A DNA stretch of 64,000 bases from Pseudopedobacter sp035496935 (GCA_035496935.1 DATJED010000014.1:124001-188000); one strand, 5' to 3'; positions 35,153 through 44,844 are shown, counted from the first letter of the stretch. Made by a program: numbers and translations. Notes: generated by a model not told the origin, from the sequence alone.

Positions 35153-38100
35153 ATGCGCCTTTTCTATTACTTCTGTTTGCTAGGGATAGTACTGCAACTT
35201 TTTGCTGTACCCTGTTTTGCACAATATTATTTTAAACATTATCAGGTGGAGGATGGGCTTTCCCACAATTCGGTAAGAAGTATAATTCAAGATAAGAAAG
35301 GGTTGATATGGGTTGGCACCAGAGGGGGGTTAAGCCGTTTTGACGGTTACACCTTTAAGACCTATAAAAACAAAAAAAACAAGTTCGGAAACATTGGAAA
35401 TAATGTAATAACGGTTATCGCCGAAGATCAAAAGGGAATGTTGTGGATCGGTACAGGTAAAGGAGTCTTTAGGTACAATCCTTACACGGAGGTATTCACT
35501 CAAATACACAAAGATTTAAAAGGATTTATAACGCATATACTGGTTGATGGCGAAAACAACCTTTGGTTCGTCTCTAACTACTCTTTATTTAGATATAATC
35601 AGAAAAAAAACAAAATAACAGACTTTAAAATGCCCGCGTCCTGCATAGCTCTTGACAAGGATATGAATTTGTGGGTGGGAAACGAGGACGGTGTTCTCAG
35701 CATTTACAACTCAAAAAACAAATTGATTAATACAAGTAGAGTAATTGATCGCAACATCCCAAAAAACTTACGCTCTATAAGCAAAATACTTCCAATTGAT
35801 AAAAATGAAGCGTTAATAGGCTGTTTTAAACAAGGACTAAAAAGTTACAATAGAAAAACTGGAGAGACTAAAACTTTACCATTAAGCAAGAGTAAAAACC
35901 TAGAGTTATTTGTACGTGATATTACAGAGGGTGTCAATCAAAACTATTGGATAGCGACCGAATCAGGAATTTATATTTATAATTTAACCACCAAAACCAG
36001 TACCAACTTATACAAACGAATCGGAGACCCGTATTCGCTTTCGGATAACGCTATTTATACAATTTGTAAAGACAATAAAGGAGGAATGTGGGCGGGAACA
36101 TTTTTTGGAGGAATAAATTATTATTCGAGAGATAACGCAAAATTTAAAAAGTATTACCCCATACCTGGTGTAAACAGCATTTCCGGGAGCGCTGTGCGTG
36201 AAATTTGTTCAGACGGCAAAGGCAATCTATGGATTGGTACCGAAGATGCGGGTGTTAACAAGTTTGAGTTAAAAACTAAAAAATTCACCAATTATACCTC
36301 AAGCGGAAAAAGAGAGGAAGTATCTTACCCTAACATACATGGCCTGCTTGCCTTAGGGAATAAACTTTTTATAGGCCCTTTTGTACATGGTTTAGAGATA
36401 ATGGATACACGTACAGGCCTAATAACTCAACGCTTTAAAGTGATTACTGACAAGAATAACAATACTAGTGACTTCGTTCTTAGTATATATTTAACAAAAG
36501 ATAGCACTTTACTTATTGGAACGGCCTATGGTGGCTCGAGCTTATTTTCATACAATTGGAAAGACAAAACATTTAAACGTATTCCACAAATCCCTTACAA
36601 CTCCTATGTACTTACCATACTAGAAGACAGTAAAGGAAACATCTGGACAGGAAGCATAAACCAAGGAGCTTATTACTATAATCCTAAAACTGGCAGAAAA
36701 GGAAATATCCGTTTTGGAGATAAGAACATGAGTGAATTTCCGGTATATGGGATTTTAGAGGACAGCAGTCATAACATGTGGTTTACTACAGAAGGAGGCG
36801 GATTAATTAAAGTAAGCCCTAATGGACAAATCCTAAAAAAATTCACCACGGAAGATGGGTTGCCAAGCAATATCGTTTTTCGCATTTTGGAAGATGACGA
36901 TGAAAATCTATGGATTAGCTCTCTAAAAGGGCTTATCTGTTTCAATACGCGAACAGAAAAACTCAAAGTTTACACACAGTCTAACGGGCTAATTACCAAC
37001 CAATTTAATTACAACTCAGCGTATAAGGGCGATGATGGAAAAATGTACTTCGGGTCAGTTGCAGGCATGATTGCATTTAATCCAACTGATTTGGAACAGC
37101 ATGACTTTAGCCCCCCGACTTATATAACCGAATTCGAAATCAATAATGTAGAAATTACACCAGATGAAAGTGATAGTCCGTTAAAAAAATCAATCGTATA
37201 TACAGACACTGTTACTTTGCTTTACAATGAGAACAATTTCAGCATCAAGTTTTCAGCTTTAAACTATTCTTCTCCAAATGTGACAAGGTATAAATATCGT
37301 ATGGATGGATTAGATAAAGAATGGACATATCTTAATACCAATAGGAACGCCTACTTTACGGATTTATCGCCGGGGGAATATACATTTTTGGTTCAGGCAG
37401 AAAGTAATGTTGGAAATTGGGTGGGGAAAGAACGCCGTTTGTACATTAAGATACTTCCGCCCTTATGGAAAAGCAATATTGCCTATTTTATATACATTCT
37501 TGCTCTTGGCACTTTACTGTACCTTTCTGTACGTTATTATCACCGATCCTTGGAACGTAAGAATGCAAATAAACTGAAACTTTTTGAACACGAAAAAGTC
37601 AAAGAAATTTATCAGGCAAAAATTGAATTTTTTACAAACATCGCACATGAGATCCAAACACCACTTACGTTAATCAGCGTTCCTGTAGAAAGGGTTATTG
37701 ATAAAATAGACGAATATCCCCGTATCAAAAGAAGCATGATGATGATAGAAAAAAACACTAAGCGTTTGGTAGACCTCATTAGCCAACTATTAGATTTTAG
37801 GCAAACGGAAATTGAGCAGTTCGGCTTAAACTTCGTAAACGTTGACATCAATAAAATACTTAAAGAGTTGATAGCACCTTTTAAAGAACTTGCTACTGAA
37901 AATAAAATAGACTTAGAACTAAATCTACCTCAGAAACATGTGATTGCTTTTGTGGATAGAGAAGCATTGGTCAAAATCTGTAGCAACCTGGTTTCGAACG
38001 CTATCAAATACGGCGCATCCAAAACAATTATTGATTTAATTCCTGCGGATCCAAACCAAAAGCAGTTTACTATACGCTTTTACAACGATGGTGCAGCAAT

Positions 38101-38326
38101 TCCGGAAGAGTTTCGCGAAAAAATATTTGAGCCCTTTTTTAGGCTACGTAAAAAAGAAAAACCGGGCACCGGCATTGGCCTACCATTAGCAAAATCTTTA
38201 ACTGAACTCCATAAAGGCTCTTTAGTTCTAATCTCAAGTGAGACCAATAATATCGTTTTTGAATTAACTTTACCAATCCACCAAGAAATCGAATTTCAGT
38301 TAAATAGCTGGAAAAAAATTAAATGA
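35153..38326 (+). CDS. HTCS-type sensor histidine kinase (Reg_prop propeller, Y_Y_Y, HisKA, HATPase), lacking REC and AraC parts
   Basis: Membrane sensor for PUL oligosaccharides. The 1057 residues have a signal peptide (1-24, VPCFAQ), a periplasmic double propeller of Reg_prop repeats (about 28-640, for example DGLSHNSVRSIIQDKKGLIW), a Y_Y_Y domain (about 660-770), one membrane helix (about 775-795), HisKA with FFTNIAHEIQTPLTLI (His832, with Gln in place of the usual Arg in HExxTP) and HATPase_c about 930-1045 (N-box SNLVSNAIKYG, FEPFFRL, GTGIGLPLAKSL). A canonical HTCS continues into REC and AraC domains in one chain of about 1300-1400 residues. Here the chain ends after the ATPase, and the rest is the next gene, which overlaps it by 4 bp. 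Confidence 0.95.
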   Translation: MRLFYYFCLLGIVLQLFAVPCFAQYYFKHYQVEDGLSHNSVRSIIQDKKGLIWVGTRGGLSRFDGYTFKTYKNKKNKFGNIGNNVITVIAEDQKGMLWIGTGKGVFRYNPYTEVFTQIHKDLKGFITHILVDGENNLWFVSNYSLFRYNQKKNKITDFKMPASCIALDKDMNLWVGNEDGVLSIYNSKNKLINTSRVIDRNIPKNLRSISKILPIDKNEALIGCFKQGLKSYNRKTGETKTLPLSKSKNLELFVRDITEGVNQNYWIATESGIYIYNLTTKTSTNLYKRIGDPYSLSDNAIYTICKDNKGGMWAGTFFGGINYYSRDNAKFKKYYPIPGVNSISGSAVREICSDGKGNLWIGTEDAGVNKFELKTKKFTNYTSSGKREEVSYPNIHGLLALGNKLFIGPFVHGLEIMDTRTGLITQRFKVITDKNNNTSDFVLSIYLTKDSTLLIGTAYGGSSLFSYNWKDKTFKRIPQIPYNSYVLTILEDSKGNIWTGSINQGAYYYNPKTGRKGNIRFGDKNMSEFPVYGILEDSSHNMWFTTEGGGLIKVSPNGQILKKFTTEDGLPSNIVFRILEDDDENLWISSLKGLICFNTRTEKLKVYTQSNGLITNQFNYNSAYKGDDGKMYFGSVAGMIAFNPTDLEQHDFSPPTYITEFEINNVEITPDESDSPLKKSIVYTDTVTLLYNENNFSIKFSALNYSSPNVTRYKYRMDGLDKEWTYLNTNRNAYFTDLSPGEYTFLVQAESNVGNWVGKERRLYIKILPPLWKSNIAYFIYILALGTLLYLSVRYYHRSLERKNANKLKLFEHEKVKEIYQAKIEFFTNIAHEIQTPLTLISVPVERVIDKIDEYPRIKRSMMMIEKNTKRLVDLISQLLDFRQTEIEQFGLNFVNVDINKILKELIAPFKELATENKIDLELNLPQKHVIAFVDREALVKICSNLVSNAIKYGASKTIIDLIPADPNQKQFTIRFYNDGAAIPEEFREKIFEPFFRLRKKEKPGTGIGLPLAKSLTELHKGSLVLISSETNNIVFELTLPIHQEIEFQLNSWKKIK

Positions 38327-39102
38327 TTATGAACGAAAGCATTTTAATTATCGACGACAATACAGAAATACTGGAGCTGTTATCAGAAATCCTAGAGGAT
38401 ACTTATACTTTATTTACAGCCGAAAGTGGTGAGATTGCACAAGGTATTTTGGATAGCGAAATTATCCATCTTATTATATCAGACGTAATGATGCCTGGGA
38501 TTGATGGATTTGAGCTTTGCAAATTGCTCAAATCAAATGTGAATTATTGCCATATCCCAATTATATTATTGACTTCTAAAAACACCTTCAACTCACAAAT
38601 TGAGGGGCTGGAGAACGGAGCTGATGCCTACATACAAAAGCCATTCTCGCAGATTTTATTACGCACACAGATTGCCAACCTTTTAAAAAATCGCTTAAAA
38701 ATAAAAGACCACTTCGCAAGTTCTCCTTTCGAAGATGTAAGGGTAATGGCGCATTCAAAAACCGATGAGATATTCTTGAAAAAATTGGATGATTATATCC
38801 GTAAAAACATAAAAGACACGCATTTGGATGTTGACCAGCTCGCCTATCACATGCACATGAGCCGGCCTACCTTTTATCGAAAAATCAAATTTCTTTCTTC
38901 TCTATCGCCAAAAGAATTAATAGATATTACTAGACTTAAAAAAGCTGCTAGCTTAATTGCTGAAAATGAATTTTCTTTAAATGAAATTGCCTCAATGGTT
39001 GGTTACAGCTCACAAAGTGTGTTTACTAAAAACTTTCAAAGATATTTTAACGTTGCACCACGTGAATATCTTAATTCTTTAGACAAAAATAAAAGCCAAT
39101 AA
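38323..39102 (+). CDS. Response regulator with AraC-type HTH (the detached half of an HTCS)
   Basis: DNA-binding activator predicted to bind the eight PUL elements when phosphorylated by the sensor at 35153. The 259 residues comprise a REC domain about 5-120 (IDDN at 10-13, phosphoacceptor Asp54 in IISDVMMPG, Thr in LLTSKN, Lys in IQKPFS) and a C-terminal double helix-turn-helix about 155-255 (DQLAYHMHMSRPTFYRKIK, then NEIASMVGYSSQSVFTKNFQ and REYL). The ATG sits in an ATGA overlap with the sensor stop, implying translational coupling. A TAA in this gene's frame lies immediately upstream of the ATG, so slippage on the nearby A7 run would not fuse the two. Confidence 0.95.
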   Translation: MIMNESILIIDDNTEILELLSEILEDTYTLFTAESGEIAQGILDSEIIHLIISDVMMPGIDGFELCKLLKSNVNYCHIPIILLTSKNTFNSQIEGLENGADAYIQKPFSQILLRTQIANLLKNRLKIKDHFASSPFEDVRVMAHSKTDEIFLKKLDDYIRKNIKDTHLDVDQLAYHMHMSRPTFYRKIKFLSSLSPKELIDITRLKKAASLIAENEFSLNEIASMVGYSSQSVFTKNFQRYFNVAPREYLNSLDKNKSQ

Positions 39103-39130
39103 CCCGGGATTGTTCCGGGTTATTGGCTTT
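39092..39130. terminator. Bidirectional terminator between the regulator and GH105
   Basis: Perfect 16-bp stem AAAGCCAATAACCCGG (39092-39107) and CCGGGTTATTGGCTTT (39115-39130), loop of 7 nt. The stop codon of the response regulator is inside the left arm. T/A ends on both sides suit the convergent genes. Confidence 0.85.
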
Positions 39131-39151
39131 CCAACCGCTTTGGCGATAAAT

Positions 39152-40255
39152 TTATTTTTCTAAAAGTGCATTAACACACCACATGTAGGCAGCTTGGCCA
39201 TGGTAGTCTCCGGTGTTCCGAGGACGATCGTAATAATACTGCTTATCATTCTTTTTGTTGGTTCCAACACAAACTTCTGAAACCGCACCTTTATCATTAA
39301 CATATTTAGTCAAAGCTATCCAAGCTTTTCTGGCAGCTGGCGCATACTCTTTTGCATCTAACCAGCCATGCTTAACCCCGCTAATAAATGCGTAGGTAAA
39401 CATTGCGGAGCCTGATGTTTCTGCCCAGCAGTCTGGTTCGTCTATTAACTGGTTCCACATACCACTTGGTGTTTGATATTGCTTTAAGCTTTTCATCATT
39501 GTTAAGTAGCCTTTTAAAATGCGGGGCCTATCTTTATGGTTTTCGGGCAAATAGCGTAACAATTGAGTCATACCCGCCGCTACCCAGCCATTTCCTCTTC
39601 CCCAATAAAAAGGAACATCCGGAGCATGATAAAACAGACCATTAGAGCGTTGCAGCTCATCTAAATAAAGTACCATTTCTTTGGCCGCCCTGTCTATATA
39701 TTTCTGTTCGCCGGTTACCTTGTACGCTTGGGTTTGTACAATCGTAATCATGTACATGTCATCAATCCAAAGACGCGTTTGCCAGGTATAGCCTTTAGCG
39801 TCCCAGGCTTTCTGTTCTTTGCTTGCGCTTTCGGGAACGTTCCATTGGGTATCCGCATAAGGTAAGCCCAACGTTAAATACCGCTTCTCTTTCGTTATCT
39901 GATATAGTTCAAGGGGCAAACTGCCAAACATGTTGAGGTCAACATGGTTCATAATTGGCAATAACTTTTTTTCTGTAGTAAATAACGGTTCAAATTTATC
40001 CTGTAAAAGATTTAAAAGCTTTTGGTCTTTTTCCAGTTTTGCAAATTTAAGTGCCCCGGTCCAATAAAATGTTTCGGGGTAGCTTATCCATTTTCCCGCA
40101 TGTAGTGCATGCTTTGCGTTTACAAAACGATAAGCAATAAGTTTTCCAACCTCGGTGGGAGAAGATTCCTTGGGGAAATTTTTAAGCATATTACGTTGCG
40201 CAAATGCACCGTTGAAAGAAAAAAGAAGTAAAAATATTAATACTCGATTATACAT
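39152..40255 (-). CDS. GH105-family unsaturated uronyl hydrolase (periplasmic)
   Basis: Third GH105 paralog, 367 residues. Signal peptide 1-19 (SFNGAFAQ); VDLNMFGSLPLELY with Asp106; RLWIDDM at 161-167 with Asp165/166; FYWGRGNGWVAAGM and TSGSAMFTYAFISG. Most similar to the 21778 paralog. A notable change is SYPETFYWTGAL where the other two have EVCAW.GAL, near the start of the barrel and possibly linked to substrate choice. Single-gene unit from promoter G; ends at a strong terminator shared with the regulator. Confidence 0.92.
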   Translation of the reverse strand: MYNRVLIFLLLFSFNGAFAQRNMLKNFPKESSPTEVGKLIAYRFVNAKHALHAGKWISYPETFYWTGALKFAKLEKDQKLLNLLQDKFEPLFTTEKKLLPIMNHVDLNMFGSLPLELYQITKEKRYLTLGLPYADTQWNVPESASKEQKAWDAKGYTWQTRLWIDDMYMITIVQTQAYKVTGEQKYIDRAAKEMVLYLDELQRSNGLFYHAPDVPFYWGRGNGWVAAGMTQLLRYLPENHKDRPRILKGYLTMMKSLKQYQTPSGMWNQLIDEPDCWAETSGSAMFTYAFISGVKHGWLDAKEYAPAARKAWIALTKYVNDKGAVSEVCVGTNKKNDKQYYYDRPRNTGDYHGQAAYMWCVNALLEK

Positions 40256-40317
40256 GGTTTTAAAAAATTAACAATTAAATACGATTATATTGGTTAGAGC
40301 TACAATTTCTCTTGAAG

Positions 40318-40373
40318 CAAAGTAAGCAAACATCGTCCAACAAATCTGTTCAAATATTTATCTATTTGTCTCA
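40318..40373 (-). promoter_or_regulatory. PUL promoter G: HTCS-type element plus -7 box, for GH105 (40255)
   Basis: Minus strand: TGAGACAAATA, 10 bp, TGAAC (40373-40348), then 21 bp, then CTTACTTTG (40326-40318). Leader of about 55 nt. Stands back to back with promoter H, 16 bp apart. Confidence 0.75.
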
Positions 40374-40389
40374 AAATACAGAACGTTAA

Positions 40390-40445
40390 TGAGACAAATC
40401 GACCAAAAGTTGAACGGTTCTAAAATTGTGAACCGGCTATATTTG
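40390..40445 (+). promoter_or_regulatory. PUL promoter H: HTCS-type element plus -7 box, for the GH5-like to Gfo/Idh operon
   Basis: Plus strand: TGAGACAAATC, GACCAAAAGT, TGAAC (40390-40415), then 21 bp, then CTATATTTG (40437-40445), a perfect TAnnTTTG. It is the only plus-strand member and shows that the element always faces its gene. A leader of about 265 nt follows; nothing else is seen in 40446-40718. Confidence 0.82.
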
Positions 40446-40718
40446 TTTTTAAATTTTTAAAAAGTCTAAAGAATCCTGTTTTTTAACCTAAAAACATCCA
40501 ATTCAAAATTACTGGAACATAAGGCTAGTGCTTAATGTTATAATGGTATAAAAACGATTGGAATCGACTCGTTTTTATGTCAGTTTTTAAACCGGATTTT
40601 AACGGCATTTTTAAATCCAAAATGGTAATATTATCTAAACCTAAATCAAATACTGACTTAGTTTAGTGACTATTACGACTAATTAAACATAAATTAAAAG
40701 CAATAAACTAAGTTTTAA

Positions 40719-41786
40719 ATGAAAAAAGGATTTGTTTGTATTCTTGCCTTGTCATTATGCCTATTGAGCATACAGCTAAAAGCACAGGAGATTAAAGGGA
40801 AATGGTCAGTTGAAAAAGCCAATACATGGTATGCGAAATACAAATGGATAAATGGTTGTGATTTTCTCCCCAGCAATGCCATCAACCAATTAGAGATGTG
40901 GCAAAAAGACACCTTCAGTCCCGCTTTAATTGATAAAGAGTTAGGATGGGCGGAGTCTATTGGTTTTAATACAATGAGGGTTTACCTGCACAGCATCGCA
41001 TGGAAGCAAGATCCTCAAGGGTTCAAAGAAAGGATGAGTGAGTATTTATCTATTGCTAACAAACATCACATCAAAACTATTTTTGTATTTTTTGATGATT
41101 GCTGGAACAAAGAAGGCTTTGCAGGGAAACAGCCTGATCCAAAACCGGGAATTCATAATTCTGGTTGGGTACAGGATCCCGGAGACCCTTATTCTTCTCA
41201 AGAAAATACATTCCCAGAACTAGAGAAATATGTAAAAGATGTGCTCACCAAGTTTTCTAACGATGATAGGGTGTTGCTGTGGGATTTGTATAATGAGCCC
41301 GGCAATTCAGGAAAAAAAATCACCAGTTTGCCCCTTCTTAAAAAAGTATTTGGCTGGGCCAGAGAAATCGCCCCAAGCCAGCCTATTTCTGCCGGAATCT
41401 GGGATTGGGGTTTCGAAGAGCTTAATGCTTTTCAGATTATGAATTCAGACATTATTACCTATCATGATTATGAAGCTCCTGAATGGCACAAAAGAGTTCT
41501 GCAATTGCTAAAAACCCACGGAAGACCACTTATTTGCACAGAATACATGGCTCGTACAAAAAACAGCCGTTTCGCTAATATTATGCCGATGTTAAAAGAG
41601 GAAAATATAGGCGCAATAAACTGGGGATTTGTGTCCGGAAAATCTAATACAATCTATCAATGGAGTACTCCTCTCCCCGACGGATCCGAACCTTTAGAAT
41701 GGTTCCACGATGTACTAAGAAAAGATGGATCTCCATACCGTCAGGATGAGATAGATGTTATTAAAAAACTGAATGGTATTAAATAA
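40719..41786 (+). CDS. GH5-like (clan A, beta/alpha barrel) secreted glycosidase
   Basis: Retaining glycosidase with the clan GH-A pattern. The 355 residues have a signal peptide (1-22, IQLKAQ), the barrel from about 35, the acid/base Glu193 in WDLYNEPG and the nucleophile Glu275 in LICTEYMAR at the end of strand 7. ITYHDYEAP holds a His typical of this clan. Genes of this type are often labelled cellulase or xylanase, but the subfamily cannot be assigned from motifs. First gene of a nine-gene operon (promoter H). It precedes GH115 by 85 bp. Confidence 0.82.
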   Translation: MKKGFVCILALSLCLLSIQLKAQEIKGKWSVEKANTWYAKYKWINGCDFLPSNAINQLEMWQKDTFSPALIDKELGWAESIGFNTMRVYLHSIAWKQDPQGFKERMSEYLSIANKHHIKTIFVFFDDCWNKEGFAGKQPDPKPGIHNSGWVQDPGDPYSSQENTFPELEKYVKDVLTKFSNDDRVLLWDLYNEPGNSGKKITSLPLLKKVFGWAREIAPSQPISAGIWDWGFEELNAFQIMNSDIITYHDYEAPEWHKRVLQLLKTHGRPLICTEYMARTKNSRFANIMPMLKEENIGAINWGFVSGKSNTIYQWSTPLPDGSEPLEWFHDVLRKDGSPYRQDEIDVIKKLNGIK

Positions 41787-41871
41787 TCCCTCATAAAATT
41801 TCTGCAAAAACAATCAGAGGAAGATATCAATACATCAGCTTTTTACTGCCGATGCATATTAATTACCAAAC

Positions 41872-44802
41872 ATGACATACACCAAACAAGCAAAAAACTT
41901 TAGAACGCTCATTATGCTTGCTCTTTTTACAGTAAATAGCTTTTCTGTAAAGGCACAGCTAAAAACACTAGCTGATAGTGACAAAAATTCTGAAGCTTTT
42001 GCTCTTGTCGATAAAAAAAGTACACCTGTTATCTACTACGACGGCTCCGATGCAGCTGTTGTGGCACAAGCATCTAACTTATTCTCTAAAGATATTGAAA
42101 TGGTATCCGGCATCAAACCTGCTGTTGCTACGTCAGAAAAAATCAGTGGGAAAACTGCAGTTATCATAGGTACGTTGGGTGCTAATAAGCTAATTGCTCA
42201 GTTAATTAAAAAAGGAAAAATAAATGTTGAGCGCATCCGCGGAGGCTGGGAGCAATTTGTAATACAAACCGTCGATAATCCGTTTCCAAACGTTAGTAAA
42301 GCATTGGTGATAGTAGGAAGTGATAGGCGAGGAACAGCGTATGGTGTTTTTACTATTTCAAAAAATATTGGTGTATCTCCTTGGTATTGGTGGGCAGATG
42401 TACCTGCGGTTAAACACAAGAGCCTTTTCTTAGCGCCAATAAACTATGCTTCCAAAGAACCTTCGGTAAAGTACAGAGGAATTTTTATTAATGATGAAGA
42501 TTGGGGCCTACGCCCTTGGGCAAAAAAGAATATCGATGCGGATATCAAATTCATTGGCCCCAATACCTACGAAAAGGTATGCGAACTTTTATTACGTTTG
42601 AAAGCTAATATGCTTGCCCCGGCTATGCACCCCGGTTCCGGAACTTTTTATAAATTTCCTGAGAACATGAAAACCGCAGATAAGTACGGGATTATTGTTA
42701 GTACTAGCCATACCGAACCCCTACTTTTTAACAACGCCAGCGAATGGAAACATGATGTTAACGGCGATTGGAACTACTTAACCAACAAAGAAGGGGTGTT
42801 GAAAGTTCTTGATAAAAGAGTGTCCGAGTCATCGGCCTATGAAAACGCCTATACCATGGGCATGCGGGGAATACACGACACAGGAATGGCGGATGTTCCG
42901 GCAGGCTATACTAAAGCAAAAGTTTTAGAAGATGTAATTTCTGATCAGCGGGACATACTTAAAAAATATCTGAAAAAACCTATTGACCAGATACCGCAGC
43001 TATTTGTGCCCTATAAAGAGGTGCTGGATATTTACGAAGACGACATGAAGCTTGCCGACGACATTACCTTGGTATGGCCCGATGACAATTACGGTTATAT
43101 TAAACGTTTAAGCGATAGCAAAGAAATTAAACGTTCTGGAGGAGCGGGCGTTTATTATCACATCTCCTACTTGGGGCATCCTAATGATTATCTTTGGCTT
43201 AACACCACTCCGCCTGCCCTAATTTACGAAGAAATGTATAAAGCTTATCAAACTAACGCTAAACGCTACTGGCTTTTAAATGTTGGCGATATAAAACCGG
43301 GCGAACACGGGATACAGTTCTTTTTAGATATGGCGTGGGACATCAATCATTTCAATTACGAGAATGTACCTGCTTTTGAAGGCAATTTCTTAAGCTCAAT
43401 TTTTGGAGCGCAGTACAAAACGGAGCTTTCAGAAATAATGAAAGAATACTATCAACTTGCTTTTTCGCGAAAGCCAGAGGCAATGGCTTGGGATTTTAGA
43501 TGGAACAGTATGTTTACCTCTGAAAATATTTATAATACCGATTATTCTTTCCAAAATTACAATGAAGCACAAGGAAGGCTAGATAAGTATAATACTATAG
43601 CTACAAAAGCCGAAAAAATAATGGAGTCTTTGCCAAAAGAATATGTACCTGCATTTTATGAACTGGTTTACTATCCGGTAAAAGGTGCAGATTTAATGAA
43701 CAAAAAAATGCTGATAGCGCAAAAGAACCGTTGGTATGCGTTACAAGGAAGGTCTATTACTAATAAATTAGGTAACGATGTAAAGATTTACCATGACAGT
43801 ATCGAGCTTATTACAAAACACTACAATGGTTTACTAGACGGAAAATGGGACGGCATTATGACTGCGCCCGACAGACTGCCAAAACCTCAAGTGGTACCCA
43901 CAACCCAAATAAACTTACCAGAACAAGCTAACTTGGGCATTTTTGTTTCCGGAGAAGAGGCGACTGATGACTTCAGTAGCTATCACATGCTACCACGGTT
44001 TAACGTCTATACCAAAAAGAGCTATAAAATTGAAGTTTATAATAAAGGTAAAAACAGCTTAAGCTGGAAAGCCGAAAGCCAAAATAACTGGATTAAACTC
44101 GATAAATTAAAAGGCAATACAAGCTATCAAGACGAAATAACAGTCTCCGTAGATTGGACAAAAGCACCGATCGGTACAGCAGGCAAAGGCGAAATCATCG
44201 TCACCGGAGCAGGCCAGACAGAAACAGTGTATGTTTCGTTATTCAATCCCGAGGTTACTAACCTCACAGAAATACAAGGAGCGGCCGTAGAAGATAACGG
44301 AGTAGTTTCCATTGATCCAACTAATTTCACTCGTAAAAACGAGAAAGATGGTGTTAAAATAAATGTAATTAATGGTTTAGGTTATGAAGGTAGAAGCTTG
44401 CAGTTAGGAAGCATATCAGATAGTGTTTTTAACAGTTCTACCGTAGAGTATGATTTTTATACCAGCAACGCAGGCTCCGCAACCGTTTATATTTATGCTT
44501 TACCAGTATTCCCAAAGGATAAAGAACATACTACCCAGTACGGCGTAACGGTTGACAACAGCTATATGCGATGGATGAACGTTGCCACACAATCACAAGA
44601 AAATTCCTTTGAATGGAAAAACAATGTAATTAGAAACTGTGCTATAAATACCGCTACTATAAGTTTAGATAAACCCGGGAAACATACTTTTAAACTTACC
44701 ACGGGTGATCCTGGCATGGTAATCCAAAAAATAGTAATTGATCTTGGTGGCATGAAACGTTCTTACTTAGGTCCGCCTACTACCAATTATAAAACTAAAT
44801 AA
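41872..44802 (+). CDS. GH115 alpha-glucuronidase
   Basis: Family GH115 removes (4-O-methyl-)glucuronic acid side chains from polymers or oligomers, classically glucuronoxylan. The 976 residues have a signal peptide (about 1-28), an N-terminal alpha/beta domain (about 50-190: VIIGTLGANKLIAQLI), the central barrel (about 195-520: YRGIFINDEDWGLRPWAKKN, LKANMLAPAMHPG, RGIHDTGM, WPDDNYGYI, GVYYHISYLGHPNDYLWLNTTP), a helical domain and a C-terminal beta-sandwich (about 770-965). All blocks are intact and length is normal. It indicates uronate as a side chain in the target glycan. Preceded by the GH5-like gene, followed by GH2 after 42 bp. Confidence 0.95.
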   Translation: MTYTKQAKNFRTLIMLALFTVNSFSVKAQLKTLADSDKNSEAFALVDKKSTPVIYYDGSDAAVVAQASNLFSKDIEMVSGIKPAVATSEKISGKTAVIIGTLGANKLIAQLIKKGKINVERIRGGWEQFVIQTVDNPFPNVSKALVIVGSDRRGTAYGVFTISKNIGVSPWYWWADVPAVKHKSLFLAPINYASKEPSVKYRGIFINDEDWGLRPWAKKNIDADIKFIGPNTYEKVCELLLRLKANMLAPAMHPGSGTFYKFPENMKTADKYGIIVSTSHTEPLLFNNASEWKHDVNGDWNYLTNKEGVLKVLDKRVSESSAYENAYTMGMRGIHDTGMADVPAGYTKAKVLEDVISDQRDILKKYLKKPIDQIPQLFVPYKEVLDIYEDDMKLADDITLVWPDDNYGYIKRLSDSKEIKRSGGAGVYYHISYLGHPNDYLWLNTTPPALIYEEMYKAYQTNAKRYWLLNVGDIKPGEHGIQFFLDMAWDINHFNYENVPAFEGNFLSSIFGAQYKTELSEIMKEYYQLAFSRKPEAMAWDFRWNSMFTSENIYNTDYSFQNYNEAQGRLDKYNTIATKAEKIMESLPKEYVPAFYELVYYPVKGADLMNKKMLIAQKNRWYALQGRSITNKLGNDVKIYHDSIELITKHYNGLLDGKWDGIMTAPDRLPKPQVVPTTQINLPEQANLGIFVSGEEATDDFSSYHMLPRFNVYTKKSYKIEVYNKGKNSLSWKAESQNNWIKLDKLKGNTSYQDEITVSVDWTKAPIGTAGKGEIIVTGAGQTETVYVSLFNPEVTNLTEIQGAAVEDNGVVSIDPTNFTRKNEKDGVKINVINGLGYEGRSLQLGSISDSVFNSSTVEYDFYTSNAGSATVYIYALPVFPKDKEHTTQYGVTVDNSYMRWMNVATQSQENSFEWKNNVIRNCAINTATISLDKPGKHTFKLTTGDPGMVIQKIVIDLGGMKRSYLGPPTTNYKTK

Positions 44803-44844
44803 TAAACCCAATTGCTCTTAACTGCGCAATATTTTAACTGAAGC

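Noticed and set aside
38300..38330. Programmed frameshift fusing sensor and response regulator at the A7 run
   Set aside because: In the frame of the second gene a TAA precedes its ATG directly, so slippage at the run would end translation instead of giving a fused protein.
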